Source: Acheta domesticus
Lineage: Eukaryota > Arthropoda > Insecta > Orthoptera > Gryllidae
Assembly (NCBI GenBank): GCA_031308135.1
Contig: JAHLJT010008446.1
Span: 160,065,161-160,129,160, forward strand
Direction of reading: 5' to 3'
DNA: 64,000 nt
Below are positions 46,465 to 58,101 of this stretch, in pieces. The translations under genes were made by a program, and so were the position numbers. How positions within the stretch are numbered: position 1 is the first letter of the stretch; every line of letters begins with the position of its first letter. The notes beneath the pieces are model-generated. The model had not been told where the DNA came from, did no database searches, and saw nothing but the letters and a program-made list of their open reading frames with translations.

Positions 46465-47061
46465 ATGGAAGGTAAATGTTATTTCAATTACAGAAGTCAA
46501 AGAAGGTGCAGTTATTGTAAAAACAACACTAAATCTAATAATGAGAAAATGGTTGAAGTTTTGTCATGTATTTTTGAAGATAATTGTAAAGTTGAAACTA
46601 AAATAATGAAAAATCCTCGTTTAAAAATTGTTAATGTTCTCGAAGACTGCAACACTGAAAGTGCACCAGCTAAATTTGTCGATCAAAACTTTCCTGATTG
46701 TAAAGAAGAAGATTTTATAGTCCTACATGAACAAAACATTAAAACGAAGACACAAACTGATCTAAGTCCTGACTTATTAAAAGAGGAGATTAGTTATAAA
46801 TTTCTGTATATAGAGTGGCAATGGTGCAGAATGAATGAAGATTTTAACATAAATCGTTGCTTTAAATGTCACTGTTATGCCCATAGAGCTAAAAAGGGTG
46901 TAAATAGGAAATGCTATTCATACTGTGGTGTACGCATGATGCAAAAGAGCAATGGAAGAGACAATAAAAAGTGTACTAACTCTGTGAATGTTATTGAAAA
47001 GTATAAACTCAAACTTCATACTTATTATACTGTTTTTGATGAACACTTGTGTGACAGATAA
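46465..47061 (+). CDS. LINE ORF1 (Gag-like) C-terminal part with degenerate zinc knuckles
   Basis: An open frame of 198 codons in I/Jockey-like LINE ORF1 style. NPRLKIVNVLEDCNTES and DQNFPDCKEEDFIVLHEQN resemble the ORF1 core fold. WQWCRMNEDFNINRCFKC (about 46815-46870) leads into a zinc knuckle, CFKCHCYAHRAKKG, that has lost its last Cys. More Cys pairs follow (KCYSYCG, KKCTNS), then a YKLKLHTYYTVFD ending typical of this group. ORF1 is unusually intact for this window, but the damaged knuckle and the lack of a complete ORF2 indicate a dead copy. The N-terminus looks short, so the upstream part may be missing. Confidence 0.7.
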   Translation: MEGKCYFNYRSQRRCSYCKNNTKSNNEKMVEVLSCIFEDNCKVETKIMKNPRLKIVNVLEDCNTESAPAKFVDQNFPDCKEEDFIVLHEQNIKTKTQTDLSPDLLKEEISYKFLYIEWQWCRMNEDFNINRCFKCHCYAHRAKKGVNRKCYSYCGVRMMQKSNGRDNKKCTNSVNVIEKYKLKLHTYYTVFDEHLCDR

Positions 47062-47149
47062 AAATGTTATAAAAATGTCATCATTTTTAACATAATGTGC
47101 TAGAGTCTTTATAATTAAATCCACTAAAGGTAAATGAGAATAATGTAAT

Positions 47150-48270
47150 ATTGTAAGTGAAACACAAGGTTTGAAGGTGTTCAATGTCAATATTAGAAGT
47201 TTAAAGAAAAACTTTGATTATTTAAAAATATGTATAGATTCAATGACACACAGACCAGATGTTATTATTTGGACGGAAACTTGATTTAAAAGTATTAAGT
47301 TTGTATAAATTGAATGACAACATTTTATATTTAGTAAACAGCAAATTAAATAAAAATTATGGTGGTTGCATTTATGTAAAAGAAAATATTAAACATGAGA
47401 ACTTTATCATTAATTTTGGTAGGATAAATGCTACAGTTACTAAACTATATTCAGATTATGGAACTATCATAATAACTTCTTTATACAGATATTATGTTGT
47501 TAATATTAATTAATTTATAGCAGATTTGATGATTTATTTGCGGGAACATAGTCGCGTGAGGAATCATTTTATTATTGGGGATATGAACATAGATATATTT
47601 AAAGATAATTTAAATGTAAATGATTACTTAAATAAATATTTAGAGCTTGGACATATATCCTTTATTAATATTTCTACAAGAGTCACAGCAGAATCGTCCT
47701 CATGTATAGAAAACATCAAACCTCCAAAGAATTGACATTATCTCTTTTGGTTTGTTATTTAGACTTAACAGATCATTTACAACACAATTCTTATTTGGGA
47801 AGCAAAGGTGGAAATGATAGATACAAAAAAAGATAGTGTAACAAAAAATATAATAAACTACTCTAAAGTAGTGAAAATTTTGCGAATGATCACATGGGAG
47901 TAAATATATACAGAAGTAGACAAAAAAATATATTCACAAGTATGTTCATACAGATTACGGAGAAAGCTATTGAGCATTCAAAATATGAAATTAAAATAAT
48001 AAATTTCTGGAAAAGGTCTAGAAAAGAATGGATTTCAAACGAATTGATAAAATTATGTACGGTAATATAAAAAATATATTTATATAAAAGTATGAAATAA
48101 AATCCTGAAAACATTAAAATTAAAAATAAATACTTTAATGTTAAAATAATCTAAACATGTTAATTAAGAAACGCAAAGAGATTTACTACAAAAATGTAGT
48201 AAGCTAAGACTCAAATAATTTGAAAGAGTTATGCAAAATTAGAAATCAGAAGATGAACAAAGTGTGATAG
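47150..48270 (+). pseudogene. LINE ORF2: AP-endonuclease and linker, reverse transcriptase missing
   Basis: ORF2 of such LINEs nicks the target with an apurinic-type endonuclease before reverse transcription. Across frames one reads VFNVNIRSLKKNFDYL (about 47177), DVIIWTET (about 47253), LVNSKLNKNYGGCIYVKENI (about 47335-47395), GTIIITSLYR, HFIIGDMNIDIF (about 47560-47600) and INISTRVTAESSSCIEN (about 47670-47715). These correspond to successive endonuclease motifs, including the catalytic-type GDMN. Linker-like text continues to about 48270 (SNNLKELCKIRNQKMNKV). No YxDD reverse transcriptase motif follows. Several stops and frame changes occur. Confidence 0.75.
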
Positions 48271-48274
48271 GTTA

Positions 48275-49120
48275 TCACAAGCATGAATAAATAGGAACAG
48301 TAAAAAGCATATTTAATGAAAATACGAACGATTGCAACAATGGTCGGGAAAGGATAAGCAAAGTGCGAATCATAATTAATAATATTATTAGAAAAGGTCA
48401 ACACAAGTGATAGTGCGGGGAATGAAATAATATGTTAATAATTAAATTCATGAAAGAGCCCGTGAGAAATTTTGAAGCTGAGGAAATGTTGCGAAAATTA
48501 TTATGAACAAGGAACCAGAGAATAAAAAAAATCCAACTTAAAATGACGAGGGAACAATCAGTAATAAGATCGTGTGTGAGATATCTAATGGCATGCGCAC
48601 TAGGAGGAGAGAAGGAACAGGTTTTTGGGAGGATGTTGCGTAAGAGACAATAGTTGAATAGCGCGCATGATTAACGAGCCACACTCAGGGGCTTCTGACG
48701 CGAAAGGAGTCGGAAGTAACCATGTTCCGATGCAGTCAGAGTGAAGTGAAGTTTTTATAATTGTCTGTGATTTTATTCGAGGGGAACATTACGTATGACT
48801 TGTAAGTTAGAGCGTCACTGAAATTAAGAAAATAGGATGAATAACGCGTAATGAAAATTAGGAATATAATCACGTGTGGATAACATGGACGACGTTGTTT
48901 TGGACTAAATGCTGTAAAAAGGAAATGGAATGAACATCTTGATGGTCAAGAATCCAGTCCCTACAAAAAGGGAAGTAATGAAACGAGGGACATTTTTGAA
49001 TTCACAATTGTAGGTAGAGCAAAGTTTGTAATAATATATTTGAGAACTCCAAAATAATAATTAAAAAGGGGAAAATTGGTCGTGCTTGCAAGAGTAGGGA
49101 TTTATGAAATTATATATTAG
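48275..49120. other. No recognisable feature
   Basis: The sequence where the LINE reverse transcriptase should lie shows no conserved motif. The segment around 48590-48760 is slightly GC-richer. Confidence 0.4.
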
Positions 49121-49126
49121 AAGATA

Positions 49127-50537
49127 CACTCATCGTCATAAAAAAAGCTGCACTCTGAAGGACGAGGCGGATTGCAACCATGGTTGGCAGGCAGGTAGAG
49201 GGTACCACGTAAACAAAAATGATTACACTTTCAACCAACATTTATTTCGCTTCACGCCCACAGACGGTACATGTTAGTATGGCGTGGGGTCGCCATGTTA
49301 GCGAACACACTCGTCCAGACGTCGTGGCATGGAGTTGTACAGGTCTTGAATGGAGTCCTGTGCTAGTCCATGCTATGCAGCCTGCACCTGAGCGTGCGGT
49401 TCTTGCAGACTGGTGGGTAGGGGTGGCATCCTGATCGCACACTCCACAGCACCCCAAACATTCTCGATCGGGAAAAGGCCTGGCAATGCGGCTGGCCATG
49501 GCTGGCTATTAACGGCTGGAAGGAGTGCTCGGGAGATGGTTCCAGTATACGGTCGCGCGTTGTCCGGTTGAAATAGTGGGCGTGGACGTTCACGAATGGC
49601 AGAGTCATCGGTTGAAGGATCCTTTGAATGTACCGTCCGGCTGTCACTTCGAGGAACACTTCCGGTGAATGGTATATCGCGGCCACACCATTACAGCAGG
49701 CTTGTGGGACGTGTGATGGGATACCACAAATCGCTCGTCGTGGCGCTCCTCACTAGACGCGGACCAGACACGGACCCGGTGGTCGACGACATTAAGGCAG
49801 AAGCGGGACGCGTCACTGAAGATGACTCGCGGCCATCCGCGCTGCATTGCCCCAGGTCTATCGTTCTCGACACCAGGCGAGTCTGTAGCGACGTTGCTGG
49901 GTTGTGAGTGGCACGCGTAGTAACGGTCGGCGTGCGGCGAGCTGTGCGTTGTGCAACCGCCAGCCAATGGTACTGGCACTTACAGAATGTGACAATGCAG
50001 GCTGCACAGCCCGCTGAATAGCACCAATCGTTGCTGTTGGATCTTTTCGTGTGTGGCGGACAATCCGTCGCTTCTCCCTCCTCATGGTACATGGCAGACG
50101 TCCAGATCCTGTATTTCGTGTGTGTATGCCTTTCTCAATGCATTGCAGCCAACGGCGAGCGATGGTGGTATCCATATGGCCGGTGTGGTGCGTAATACGA
50201 CGACAGGACCAACCGGCCTCCCGCACATCCGCGATGCGGCTCCTATCGAACGCGTCTAACTGGACAACCGGTTGTCGAAAGGGTCGCCGAGGCATCGTGT
50301 ACGTGCAGATGACGCTCTAGCGACGCTATCCGACGTCAAAACGGCCGGTGCGGCCGTTTGAAGCTGTCTTATCTAGACCGGTGGGCGCGACGTCACACAC
50401 CTATCACCTACCGCCCTGTGTGCGGCCGAACGTATAAACGAAATCATTGGCTTAGCGACTGGTGTGCAAAATACTCACAGAGTTTGCAGCGGTTCATTAG
50501 GGTCTTTGGGGTTTCAGTTTTCTTATGACGATGAGTG
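49127..50537 (-). mobile_element. Tc1-like transposon, 1,411 bp, decayed
   Basis: Inverted ends CACTCATCGTCATAA (49127) and TTATGACGATGAGTG (ending 50537) are perfect over 15 bp. The left flank is TA. The right flank is TG, a decayed TA. The 1.4-kb length and the minus-strand transposase fit the Tc1 family. The element is markedly GC-richer than its neighbours, suggesting a fairly recent arrival despite the broken gene. Confidence 0.9.
49290..50295 (-). pseudogene. Tc1-family transposase, DD34E type, frameshifted
   Basis: Tc1 transposases bind the inverted ends with a paired HTH domain and cut with a DDE site. Starting at 50295, LDAFDRSRIADVREAGWSCR and DTTIARRWLQ form the first HTH, and KDPTATIGAIQRAV with VSASTIGWRLHNAQLAARRP the second. 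RVIFSDASRFCLNVVDHRVR (about 49830) carries the first catalytic Asp. After frame changes, PLFQPDNARPYTGT (about 49545) carries the second Asp and GLFPIENVWGAVE (about 49455) the Glu. Only 32 residues separate the second Asp and the Glu, against 34 in the family, so two codons are missing. At least two frameshifts make it inactive. Confidence 0.9.
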
Positions 50538-50674
50538 TGTTTGAAATATGAATATGAACAAAAAATATGAATACGAAAAAGCTCAACATTTATAACACGG
50601 GTACACAAAATAAAAAAGCTATCTGACTCCCAGACAGCTCCATTCTTACAAATGTGTTTAAGAATGTTTTTAAA

Positions 50675-50750
50675 GCCAGCGGTGTAGGATTTGGACTCGA
50701 GACCAACACTTCAAACGAACGCTGCACAAACTGACCTACTCCGCGCATTA
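50675..50750 (-). ncRNA. tRNA-like SINE head (minus strand)
   Basis: On the minus strand AGTAGGTCAGTTTGTGCAGC (50740-50721) resembles an A box and GGTCTCGAGTCC (50704-50693) a B box with one extra base. Flanking text suggests a SINE, but the boxes are imperfect. Confidence 0.45.
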
Positions 50751-50754
50751 AAAT

Positions 50755-53310
50755 GTCCATTAAGATCGGTTTATTGTTACGATCTCGTTGACATTGGAAA
50801 ATTCTCTCGGTAAACTGTACTCGTATTTTGAAACACTTCTAAATAAAATTATTTAAAAATCTTAAATTAAAAATAGATTGCGCTAGGAAATAAATCTTTA
50901 GTTTGAGAAGTGAATGGGTTATAGTTTGAGAAACAATTGAAATTTGCCATCATTTAAATAAATACTATGCGAAAACTACTAATATTTGGGAAAACGTCTT
51001 CTCCCTCAGACATGAGATCTGTTGGTCCTTTGCAACTCTTTTATCACTCCCATTTCTTTTTCGGTCTAAAAATGCTTGTTTACCCTCGAGACGTGTAGAA
51101 AAGTAATTGCTTAGAAAACGATTATTTTCCATCCTTAATACATGGTATTTCCATTTACTTTTGTGTTCTTTGATTTTGTCGTTTACATTGTAAATTCCAA
51201 GGTTTTCGTAGAAGATCTTGTTTGTCAATTTCTCTCTTCTTGTTACTCCTAGGATAGACCTCTAAAATATCATTTCAGTTGCCTGTACTGTGGTATAGGA
51301 TTTGGAATTAAGAACTCAGGTTTCCTTATAGGCCACAAGGTACTTTCATAACTTTGTAAAATTTCAATATTTTATCTTTCGAATTTCATCTCTAAGTATT
51401 CATTTCATGACCACACATGAGGTTGAATATTTTGATCATTCTTTCAACATCAAGTTCAAATCGAACATCAACCTTCAAACGTTGGAATAACGTGTACATG
51501 AAATGATTGGCAGTTCTAGTATTGAGGAATAGACTACAGTAAGACAAATATCTCTGTATAATATTGCATTAGTAGGACAGCGATGAGGAAATTTTTAAAG
51601 ATCTAACATCTTTTGATTGTCTTTGGGTATTTAATTAGATTTCTTTGCACAGTTTTATTTTACACAGTCTAATACTATACGTTTAAAAACCAAAAGGTTA
51701 ATAGAAAGCCATATTTTGGATTTGAAAATTTATTGATATGTGTTTTCTGTAACTTTCTGAATCATTACTATCTCTCGACGTTTCGAGGAGCACTTTCCTT
51801 CTTTTTTCAGGAGTCTGATTATAAAACAAATTCTTATGAGATTAATCACAATTTTCTTTTCTTTTCTAAGTTAGAATTTAGGTAATAATAATTAACTATA
51901 GTACATTACACTTTTTCTAACATAAATTTTAAGAAAATCAAATTCGTATAAGTTATTATGTACCAGGTACAAATGAACTCGCCTTAAGAACCTATGTCAT
52001 TCCTTCTTAAATTCTATTTTTAATTTTTACAAATTATTTGTAAAAAATTGTACATCTTACAAAATACAAATTATTACAAACACAAAAAATTACAAATAAT
52101 TTACAAAAATTACGAACAGAATTTTTACAAATTGTCCCTATTATTTAAAAACGAAATGAAACATTTGCAATTTTCCAAAATGCAGTAGTTTCAACGAAAA
52201 TCATTCAAGATCGACTTAAAAAAATAAATATTTGCAGATTTGAGCAATTCTTGCTACTGTTCTTTTTAAGTTATTTGACTCAAAATTACAGAACTCATAT
52301 TCTGAAAATAAGTATGCACGATGTCATTTAAAATTTTAATTTTGAAAAACATATAATATAGCTAAATAATCCTAGTCTTTAATATTGCTGTTATAGAATG
52401 GTACCGAAAAAACCTTTTGCAATATTCAAAAATGTTGAGTTACAAAAAAGAATAAAAGTTTGGCGCCATTGTTTTGGGAAAATATATGGCGTTTTGTTAA
52501 TAGGTTTAATATCACGTAAACGATTTCAGTTGTCGAAACGGTTCACTGCTGCCTTTAGAACAAAACGTTCAATTTGAAAGATAAAAATAGCAACAGTTAA
52601 TCAGTAACCCGGCACCCCAGTTTAGTGCAGCGCCTTGTTTCTTACAAAAAATGTCATGAGGCATCGTTTGGCGTTTATATGTACTACGAGTGTTGGGGTC
52701 GCTGTAATATCCGGTTCCGTTCCAAGTCTCTTTAAACAAGACACTGGGATACAATATGAACAGAAGATTTTTGTGCAAAGAGGAAATGGATTGACTGCAA
52801 AAAGTTGACGTTTGTTACGAGATGCTAATTTATTGTAAACATTTATGTATTTCAGTATCGAAAGACAATAGCGCAAATAGAACTGCGGAATTTTGCACCT
52901 CGTAGAAAGGTGATTTAGAAGAGAGAAAAAATTGTACAATTTTCCAAAATAAAAACAATTTGCAATTTTGGCGATACTAAAGCGAGGGCCTTCCCTCATG
53001 TCCCAATCATTCTGAAATGTACAATATTATAACATGGGAGGTTCCCTAAACATAACTTTGCAGAATAACAATTTTAGAAAAAAAGGTTTAAATAGTCACT
53101 GGCCTATTGACGCCAATACATGACCGAATACCCCCGTTCTAATATTATAACAGCCGTTCACAAATATTATTCATGGCGTATGCGCAGACAAAATGTTTTT
53201 TTTTGTCTTGACAGCAAGAGAGGAAGTCATTTTCGCCTCTTACAACAAACTAGTCCCCGTCCCCTGAACTTCTTTCCCGCCCCTTGAGATTTTATTATGT
53301 TCGTCCCATA
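50755..53310. other. Long stretch with no recognisable feature
   Basis: AT-rich sequence with short frames only. The 52622-52999 minus frame has no recognisable content. Confidence 0.35.
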
Positions 53311-53319
53311 TACTCACTA

Positions 53320-53690
53320 ATCCCAAAGTTGAATAAATGCAACATTTTTGTAAATTATCAATAATAAGCTATATAAGGACTTATCTAAATAATAAATATT
53401 CTGGAACCGTAAAAGTTGGTTCAAGGTAGTTTGTCGAGTAATATACAGTAAAAAAAGTATTGTGTAATAGTTAAATTAAAAATTGAGTATCGATAGCACA
53501 ATCCAGTACATTATCTCCAAGTTTCAAAATTCAACGAAGCCAAATTTACGTTGAGGTACGAATGAATAGTGCAAAAGTTGATCAAATAGCATTTCTTCTA
53601 GTGCGATATTGATACAGAACAAATTTATATCGAATCATTTTTCTTAAAAAAGTAGATATATTAAATGTTGTGTTTACGCAACTTTGGGAT
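53320..53690. mobile_element. Candidate TIR element with ~30-bp diverged inverted ends
   Basis: ATCCCAAAGTTGAATAAATG and AACATTT (53320-53348) are matched, complemented, by 53690-53663 (ATCCCAAAGTTGCGTAAACA then AACATTT). A TTAA lies just outside the right end (about 53692 or 53697) but not at the left, so piggyBac affinity is uncertain. Confidence 0.5.
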
Positions 53691-53779
53691 TTAAGGGTTA
53701 AAACACTTAAAATAAAATAAAAATTGCCTAAAATACCAATAAATATGTGTTCGTTGCCTCTATTCTTATAAGTGATGCA

Positions 53780-54210
53780 GTCAACATCACTGACAGGTTC
53801 TTTCAAATGTCATTTCTGGTAATGATGTAGTTTTATATTTGGTGTCTTGGTGGCTAGTTTTATATCTGGTTCAGCTTTCTCAATCCAGGTACGTCTCACT
53901 GTTTGCCAGTTAACTGGTTCACCTTCGACACTTTTTTTCCTGTTGATACATTTTTCAAAGTTTTCTGTCGAATAGAAATCTTCATGGTTCATTCTGTAAG
54001 GAAATACATGTTTTGTTTTCCTGCAGTCAAGAATGATATACCCAATTTCTTAGAGAAAAGATGTGGCTAATTGTTTTTGCTCTTTTCTCAATAGAGGAAA
54101 TATAAGAATCATTTGGAAGGTAACTGTGTCCTGGTTCAAGAAAATTTAAGTCAATGGTTTCAGTGTTTCCACTCTGATTTTGCAGATATTTCATTAGAGA
54201 AGAAATTTAA
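53780..54210 (-). pseudogene. Fossil of a repetitive insect protein family (GHSYLPND motif)
   Basis: On the minus strand MKYLQNQSGNTETIDLNFLE and PGHSYLPNDSYISSIEKRAK (about 54195-54080) are followed, after a short decayed stretch, by FPYRMNHEDFYSTENF and VEGEPVNWQTVRRTWIEKAE (about 54005-53880). I recall this order (H/N-F-L-E-P-G-H...IE..K, then a NW..V/I...I..) from multi-copy insect proteins that look transposase-derived, but I cannot name the superfamily. A frameshift and stop lie between the halves. Confidence 0.45.
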
Positions 54211-54214
54211 CGTT

Positions 54215-55126
54215 GTAGTTTTTACCGCCGAATGAGCCTGACTACATGACATTTTGTTTGGCATGATTGCTATTTCTTAATTGAAATAACGTAAACGCCA
54301 GAAATACCACTTACAGAAACACTGTTAAGTTGGAAAACGCAAAACAGTTCGGTTAAACATCGGCTGTCATGGAACCAAGGAGTTAATCACACTGGCCACC
54401 GCAACAAAGGGATAAAATGTTCATTTGCCAGAGCAGTTAGCACATTCTGCCGACAAACCACTTAAATGTGGAGTTCGTCGTCTTGGCCACTGACAAATAT
54501 TTACTTGTGGAACACAACCATGTTATTATTCACAATAAAAAAAATTGGAGTTGGTCAGATTGGCTTCTGAATGCCTCAAATGCAATTGAAAAGTAATCGT
54601 TGAGTAATTGACAAGTAACTACTGTTTAATATTTCCGTTTCTGATATAATTATCTCATCTTGTAGATAGTGTCTTATCCTGCATTGTGACATCATTGTAT
54701 AAGCAATTATTCAAGAATAATTATTTATCTTCTAGAATAATTCTGCTTATTTCAGAAATGAGACAAGAAAATAAAGGCCTCGATCAACTGCTGAACTTAT
54801 TTCTGAAAGAAAATGTTGACCTCATGTCTGCAAATAATATTGATGCTGTGCACATTTCTCCTAATGCTGACGAAATGACAGATCAGGAAATACAGATAGT
54901 CTTCTGGAGAAAAAAGAAGTAGGAAAAGAAAAATTGATTGACTGTGCTGTTGTCAACTCTTGGCGAATATACAATATTGCGAACTCTGACGTCTGGTGCC
55001 TCCAAGATACTGATGAAGTTTGCACCCACAAGATTGGATGAACCACCTTCATCCAATATAATTTCCAAAATTCAAAATTCTAAAAACTAACAAAAATGAA
55101 AGCAAATCAAATTAATTTAAACTAAG
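54215..55126. other. No recognisable feature
   Basis: AT-rich stretch. Short plus and minus frames at 54686-55068 have no recognisable domain. Confidence 0.35.
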
Positions 55127-55130
55127 TTAA

Positions 55131-56222
55131 CCCTAGAAGGCCTATGGTGATTCCAACGGGCTCACTAACATCTTTCTACACTTATAAAATTAATGTAAAT
55201 TGAATCTCTTCCTCTATTCCTTTATGGTATTCCTTTAAATATACCTTCTAATTGTTTTATCAAAATCTATCTAATTTGTCCTAATTTTTATTTACATATT
55301 GCGATAAACATATTTTGAAACCACAGAAGCCTGGGGTGTGTCTAGCAGACTCATTTGTATTTTCGTATTTTTCTCGTTACCGATGAGCCTTTAAATTGTT
55401 GCATTTTCATGAAAAGAATTTATGTTTATTGTTAGTGATTGTCATATGTCGTCTTTGCCGTATTTCTATTGTTGCAAGTGAGAATTTTGTATACATTTAT
55501 CGCTACTCTCGTATATTTGACGCGATCACCCAGACCATTCTTGGTTGTAGCCAGCATTGCTTTAATGTGCGATTGTTGGGTGGTTTTGTGCGGTCAAGTT
55601 ATTTGCGTGCAGTAAATATTTTCAAAATTTAAACGTGAGATTTTATAATATTCTAATATTCTAATACTCAGTCATGCCTCGATTTAGATGAGAAAATATA
55701 TCTGATGGATTTTTTTCTGGAAGTGATGATTGCGATTACAACCCCGAAAATTGATCTAGTGAAGAAGATAAATTAGTGTCAGAAGTAACTATAGCGACAC
55801 CGTTTGAGTGTGAAGCCACTGTCATTACATTTGAAAATAATTAATTTTTTGGGGGGATGCATGAATGGAGCAAACCCAATTTGACAACCATCTAAGTGAA
55901 AAACCAGGGCCAGAAACATAATGAAAACTGCAACATCGAAAGTGTTTCTTTATACTAGGTAAAATAATAGCTAAAATGAGTAGAGACCGATATAAGGAGA
56001 ACCTCTAATTCCTTGGCTTTGATGATAAATCAAGAAGACGTGATCGATTGTTGTTCAAGAATTTAATAAATAGTAATAAAATAATGAATTTTCATTTTGG
56101 TCTGTTCTAACAATGAGAACTAATAGGTCATTATCGTTTGTCCCCCATGAGTCCGACGGACTCACCTCAGGATTATTCGGTTGAAAAATCCTTTGGGCTT
56201 TCTAGGTTTTTCATTTCTAGGG
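55131..56222 (+). mobile_element. piggyBac-family element, internally degraded, TTAA-flanked (P3)
   Basis: Ends CCCTAGAA / TTCTAGGG are perfect over 8 bp and flanked by TTAA on both sides (55127-55130 and 56223-56226). A GAGTCCGACGGACTC palindrome sits near the right end (about 56150-56164), and a related CCAACGGGCTCAC lies near the left end. The interior holds a transposase remnant. At 1,092 bp it is about half the length of an autonomous piggyBac. Confidence 0.85.
55675..56060 (+). pseudogene. piggyBac-type transposase N-terminal remnant
   Basis: Starting at the ATG near 55675 one reads an acidic N-terminus (SGSDDCDYNPEN, SSEEDKLVSE) with early stops. After a frame change, LGKIIAKMSRDRYKENL, a stop, and FLGFDDKSRRRDRL follow (about 55955-56050). 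The MSRDRYKE..FL.FDDKS block is a recognisable conserved stretch of the piggyBac (DDE_Tnp_1_7) family. The catalytic Asp region is absent, so most of the transposase has been deleted. Confidence 0.7.
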
Positions 56223-56402
56223 TTAAATGAAAGTCTATATTGAAATATTACGTACATCATTTTATGAGTTGGGTGCGTGTTAGGTATATACACCTCCCGG
56301 GAAAAACAAATTCTCTAAACATCATAAATAATACATTAAATACTGTCAATAATTGACTGAACTTGTGTACTTTCAATAACAAGCGAACTTCATGAAATTA
56401 CG

Positions 56403-56618
56403 ATGCCGCGAGTCAGACGAAGTCAGAATATTGGTATTCCCTTGAGACTCCGTCGGTGTCAGCGCAGCGCCCGGCAGCGCCACCCACCTGCTTGTGCCAT
56501 CAAAAGGCGGCCTGTTCGCCGTGTTAAATCGAAGGGCCAAAGAGGAAATGCAATAAACCCAGTAAACACACCCAAGAGCATGGTGCAATACCTCGCAAGG
56601 CACCAGACACCAGAATGA
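56403..56618 (+). CDS. Small arginine-rich open frame of unknown nature
   Basis: 71 codons beginning MPRVRRSQNIGIPLRLRRCQ with about a fifth Arg and several Pro and Gln. Locally GC-richer than its surroundings. It could be a basic nucleic-acid-binding peptide, an exon of a transposon gene, or a chance frame. No start or splice evidence distinguishes these. Confidence 0.2.
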   Translation: MPRVRRSQNIGIPLRLRRCQRSARQRHPPACAIKRRPVRRVKSKGQRGNAINPVNTPKSMVQYLARHQTPE

Positions 56619-57024
56619 TCGACAGTTGGGCGCTCTTTGGTTTAAAATATACATCGATATTGCTGCAATATCTTGATTATTGAATGCCATTAAAAGGAAA
56701 ATGTATATTCCTAAAATATTATGATATCTTTTTCAATTATCTGGGGGTTGCACAACTGTGCAACCTAAGCACGAGCCGTCACTATTGTGAATGAAGAACA
56801 AATGTCACAAGAATGTCACACACGGCTAAGTAAGATTTTGATTCGAAGAAAAGTGTTGATCTTACTCAGCCGTGACTATAATGAAATCTGAAGACTGCAA
56901 AAGGACGTGAATGCAATTATGAGTCAATGAATATACAGGAAATTGCAAAATCCCATTTCGGTCGACCCACAAACACTTCCCTATCTAAAGAAGAACGTTA
57001 TGATGATGTGCGGAAATCGACAGA

Positions 57025-57390
57025 GGAGACTCAGGACGTAAATGTGTCACTGCACTGCCTCTCACTCTGAGGTCCTTGTGTTCGTCTCCCGGCACTGGCA
57101 GGATTTTCGACACTAACTGCATAGCTAAGTTGAGTTCAGCTACTGCCCGGAGAAAAATTATTCCGGGCGGCTGCACTCAACGATGATTTTCATAGGTTTA
57201 TCCGATCAATACCAAGTAAATGCCGGAGCAGTACCCCAACAAACGAGCCAAGGACCACGATCATTCCTTCCTCATCCTTGTCCTATTCTCACCCGTTAGT
57301 TGCTCTACAAAACCACACTTGCCGGGAGACTGGTCGGGATCGGAGAGCTAGTCCCGACTGAGGCGGTGCCCCGTTAGTGGGAGATACTTG
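57025..57390 (+). ncRNA. tRNA-derived SINE with conserved body
   Basis: The head (57032-57110) has a tRNA-like run CACTGCACTGCCTCTCACTC, GAGGTCC and a B box GTGTTCGTCTCC (57078-57089), then CCGGCACTGGCAGG. The body contains AAATGCCGGAGCAGTACCCC (about 57219) and CCACGATCATTCCTTCCTCA (about 57256), phrases I recall from SINE/LINE tails common in insects. The 3' tail and target duplication are not clear. Confidence 0.65.
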
Positions 57391-57529
57391 CTTGGGAAAA
57401 ATATGAAAGCCGACAGATCAGCGTCGGATCTCGTCTTTCAACAAGGGAAAAGCACCTCCGGCGCTAAGAAAACATGTACTACATTTAAGAGACTAATGAA
57501 CTTAGAAGTTGACGCGCCGGGAATCATCT

Positions 57530-57680
57530 GTTAGTCAATCATGACGTAGAACATGTAATTATAAAGGGAGAAACCAAAGCGAGAAGGAGGTGCAGATTGT
57601 GCAAAAGCACTGCCATTTACTAATGTAAAGAATGCAATGCTCATCTCCATTCAAAATGCATTCAGTGTTCTCATGTATAA
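57530..57680 (+). pseudogene. piggyBac-like C-terminal Cys-rich region fragment
   Basis: HDVEHVIIKGETKARRRCRL and CKSTAIY, stop, CKECNAHLHSKC followed by IQCSH form a Cys/His pattern like the zinc-binding C-terminus of piggyBac transposases (C..C...Y.C..C...LH..C...H). No terminal repeats are next to it. It lies between two TTAA elements and could derive from a larger decayed copy. Confidence 0.45.
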
Positions 57681-57689
57681 TTGAATTTA

Positions 57690-58095
57690 TATTCCCTAAC
57701 GTCTCAAAGTTCCGTATATTCAACATTTTGTTGTACATTGATTATTGGTTAAAAATTATAAATAATTTTGTTACCTTTTCCAGAGTAATATTAGAGTAAA
57801 TACATAATTTTATTAAAATATATTATAATTTCAATGCTTGGTCCTTAATGGGCTGGGCAATAAGAAGACAGGATTGCTCTTCTTTATAATATTCCCCTTA
57901 AGATCGAACTGTGTAAAAGATGTGAACATAAAGAGACAAGTTACTCAAGAATGCAGAATGCATCAAGAATGCAAGTACTAGATTATTTTTAAGTATTCAT
58001 TAAAGTTCCTTTCTTGTATTACTTTTCTTATTGAGTAAAATTTTACAAGAAAGGCTTGTTTTCTAACATGATTGTTTTCTAACATCAGTTACTTA
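57690..58095. other. No recognisable feature
   Basis: AT-rich spacer. Confidence 0.4.
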
Positions 58096-58101
58096 TATCA
58101 A

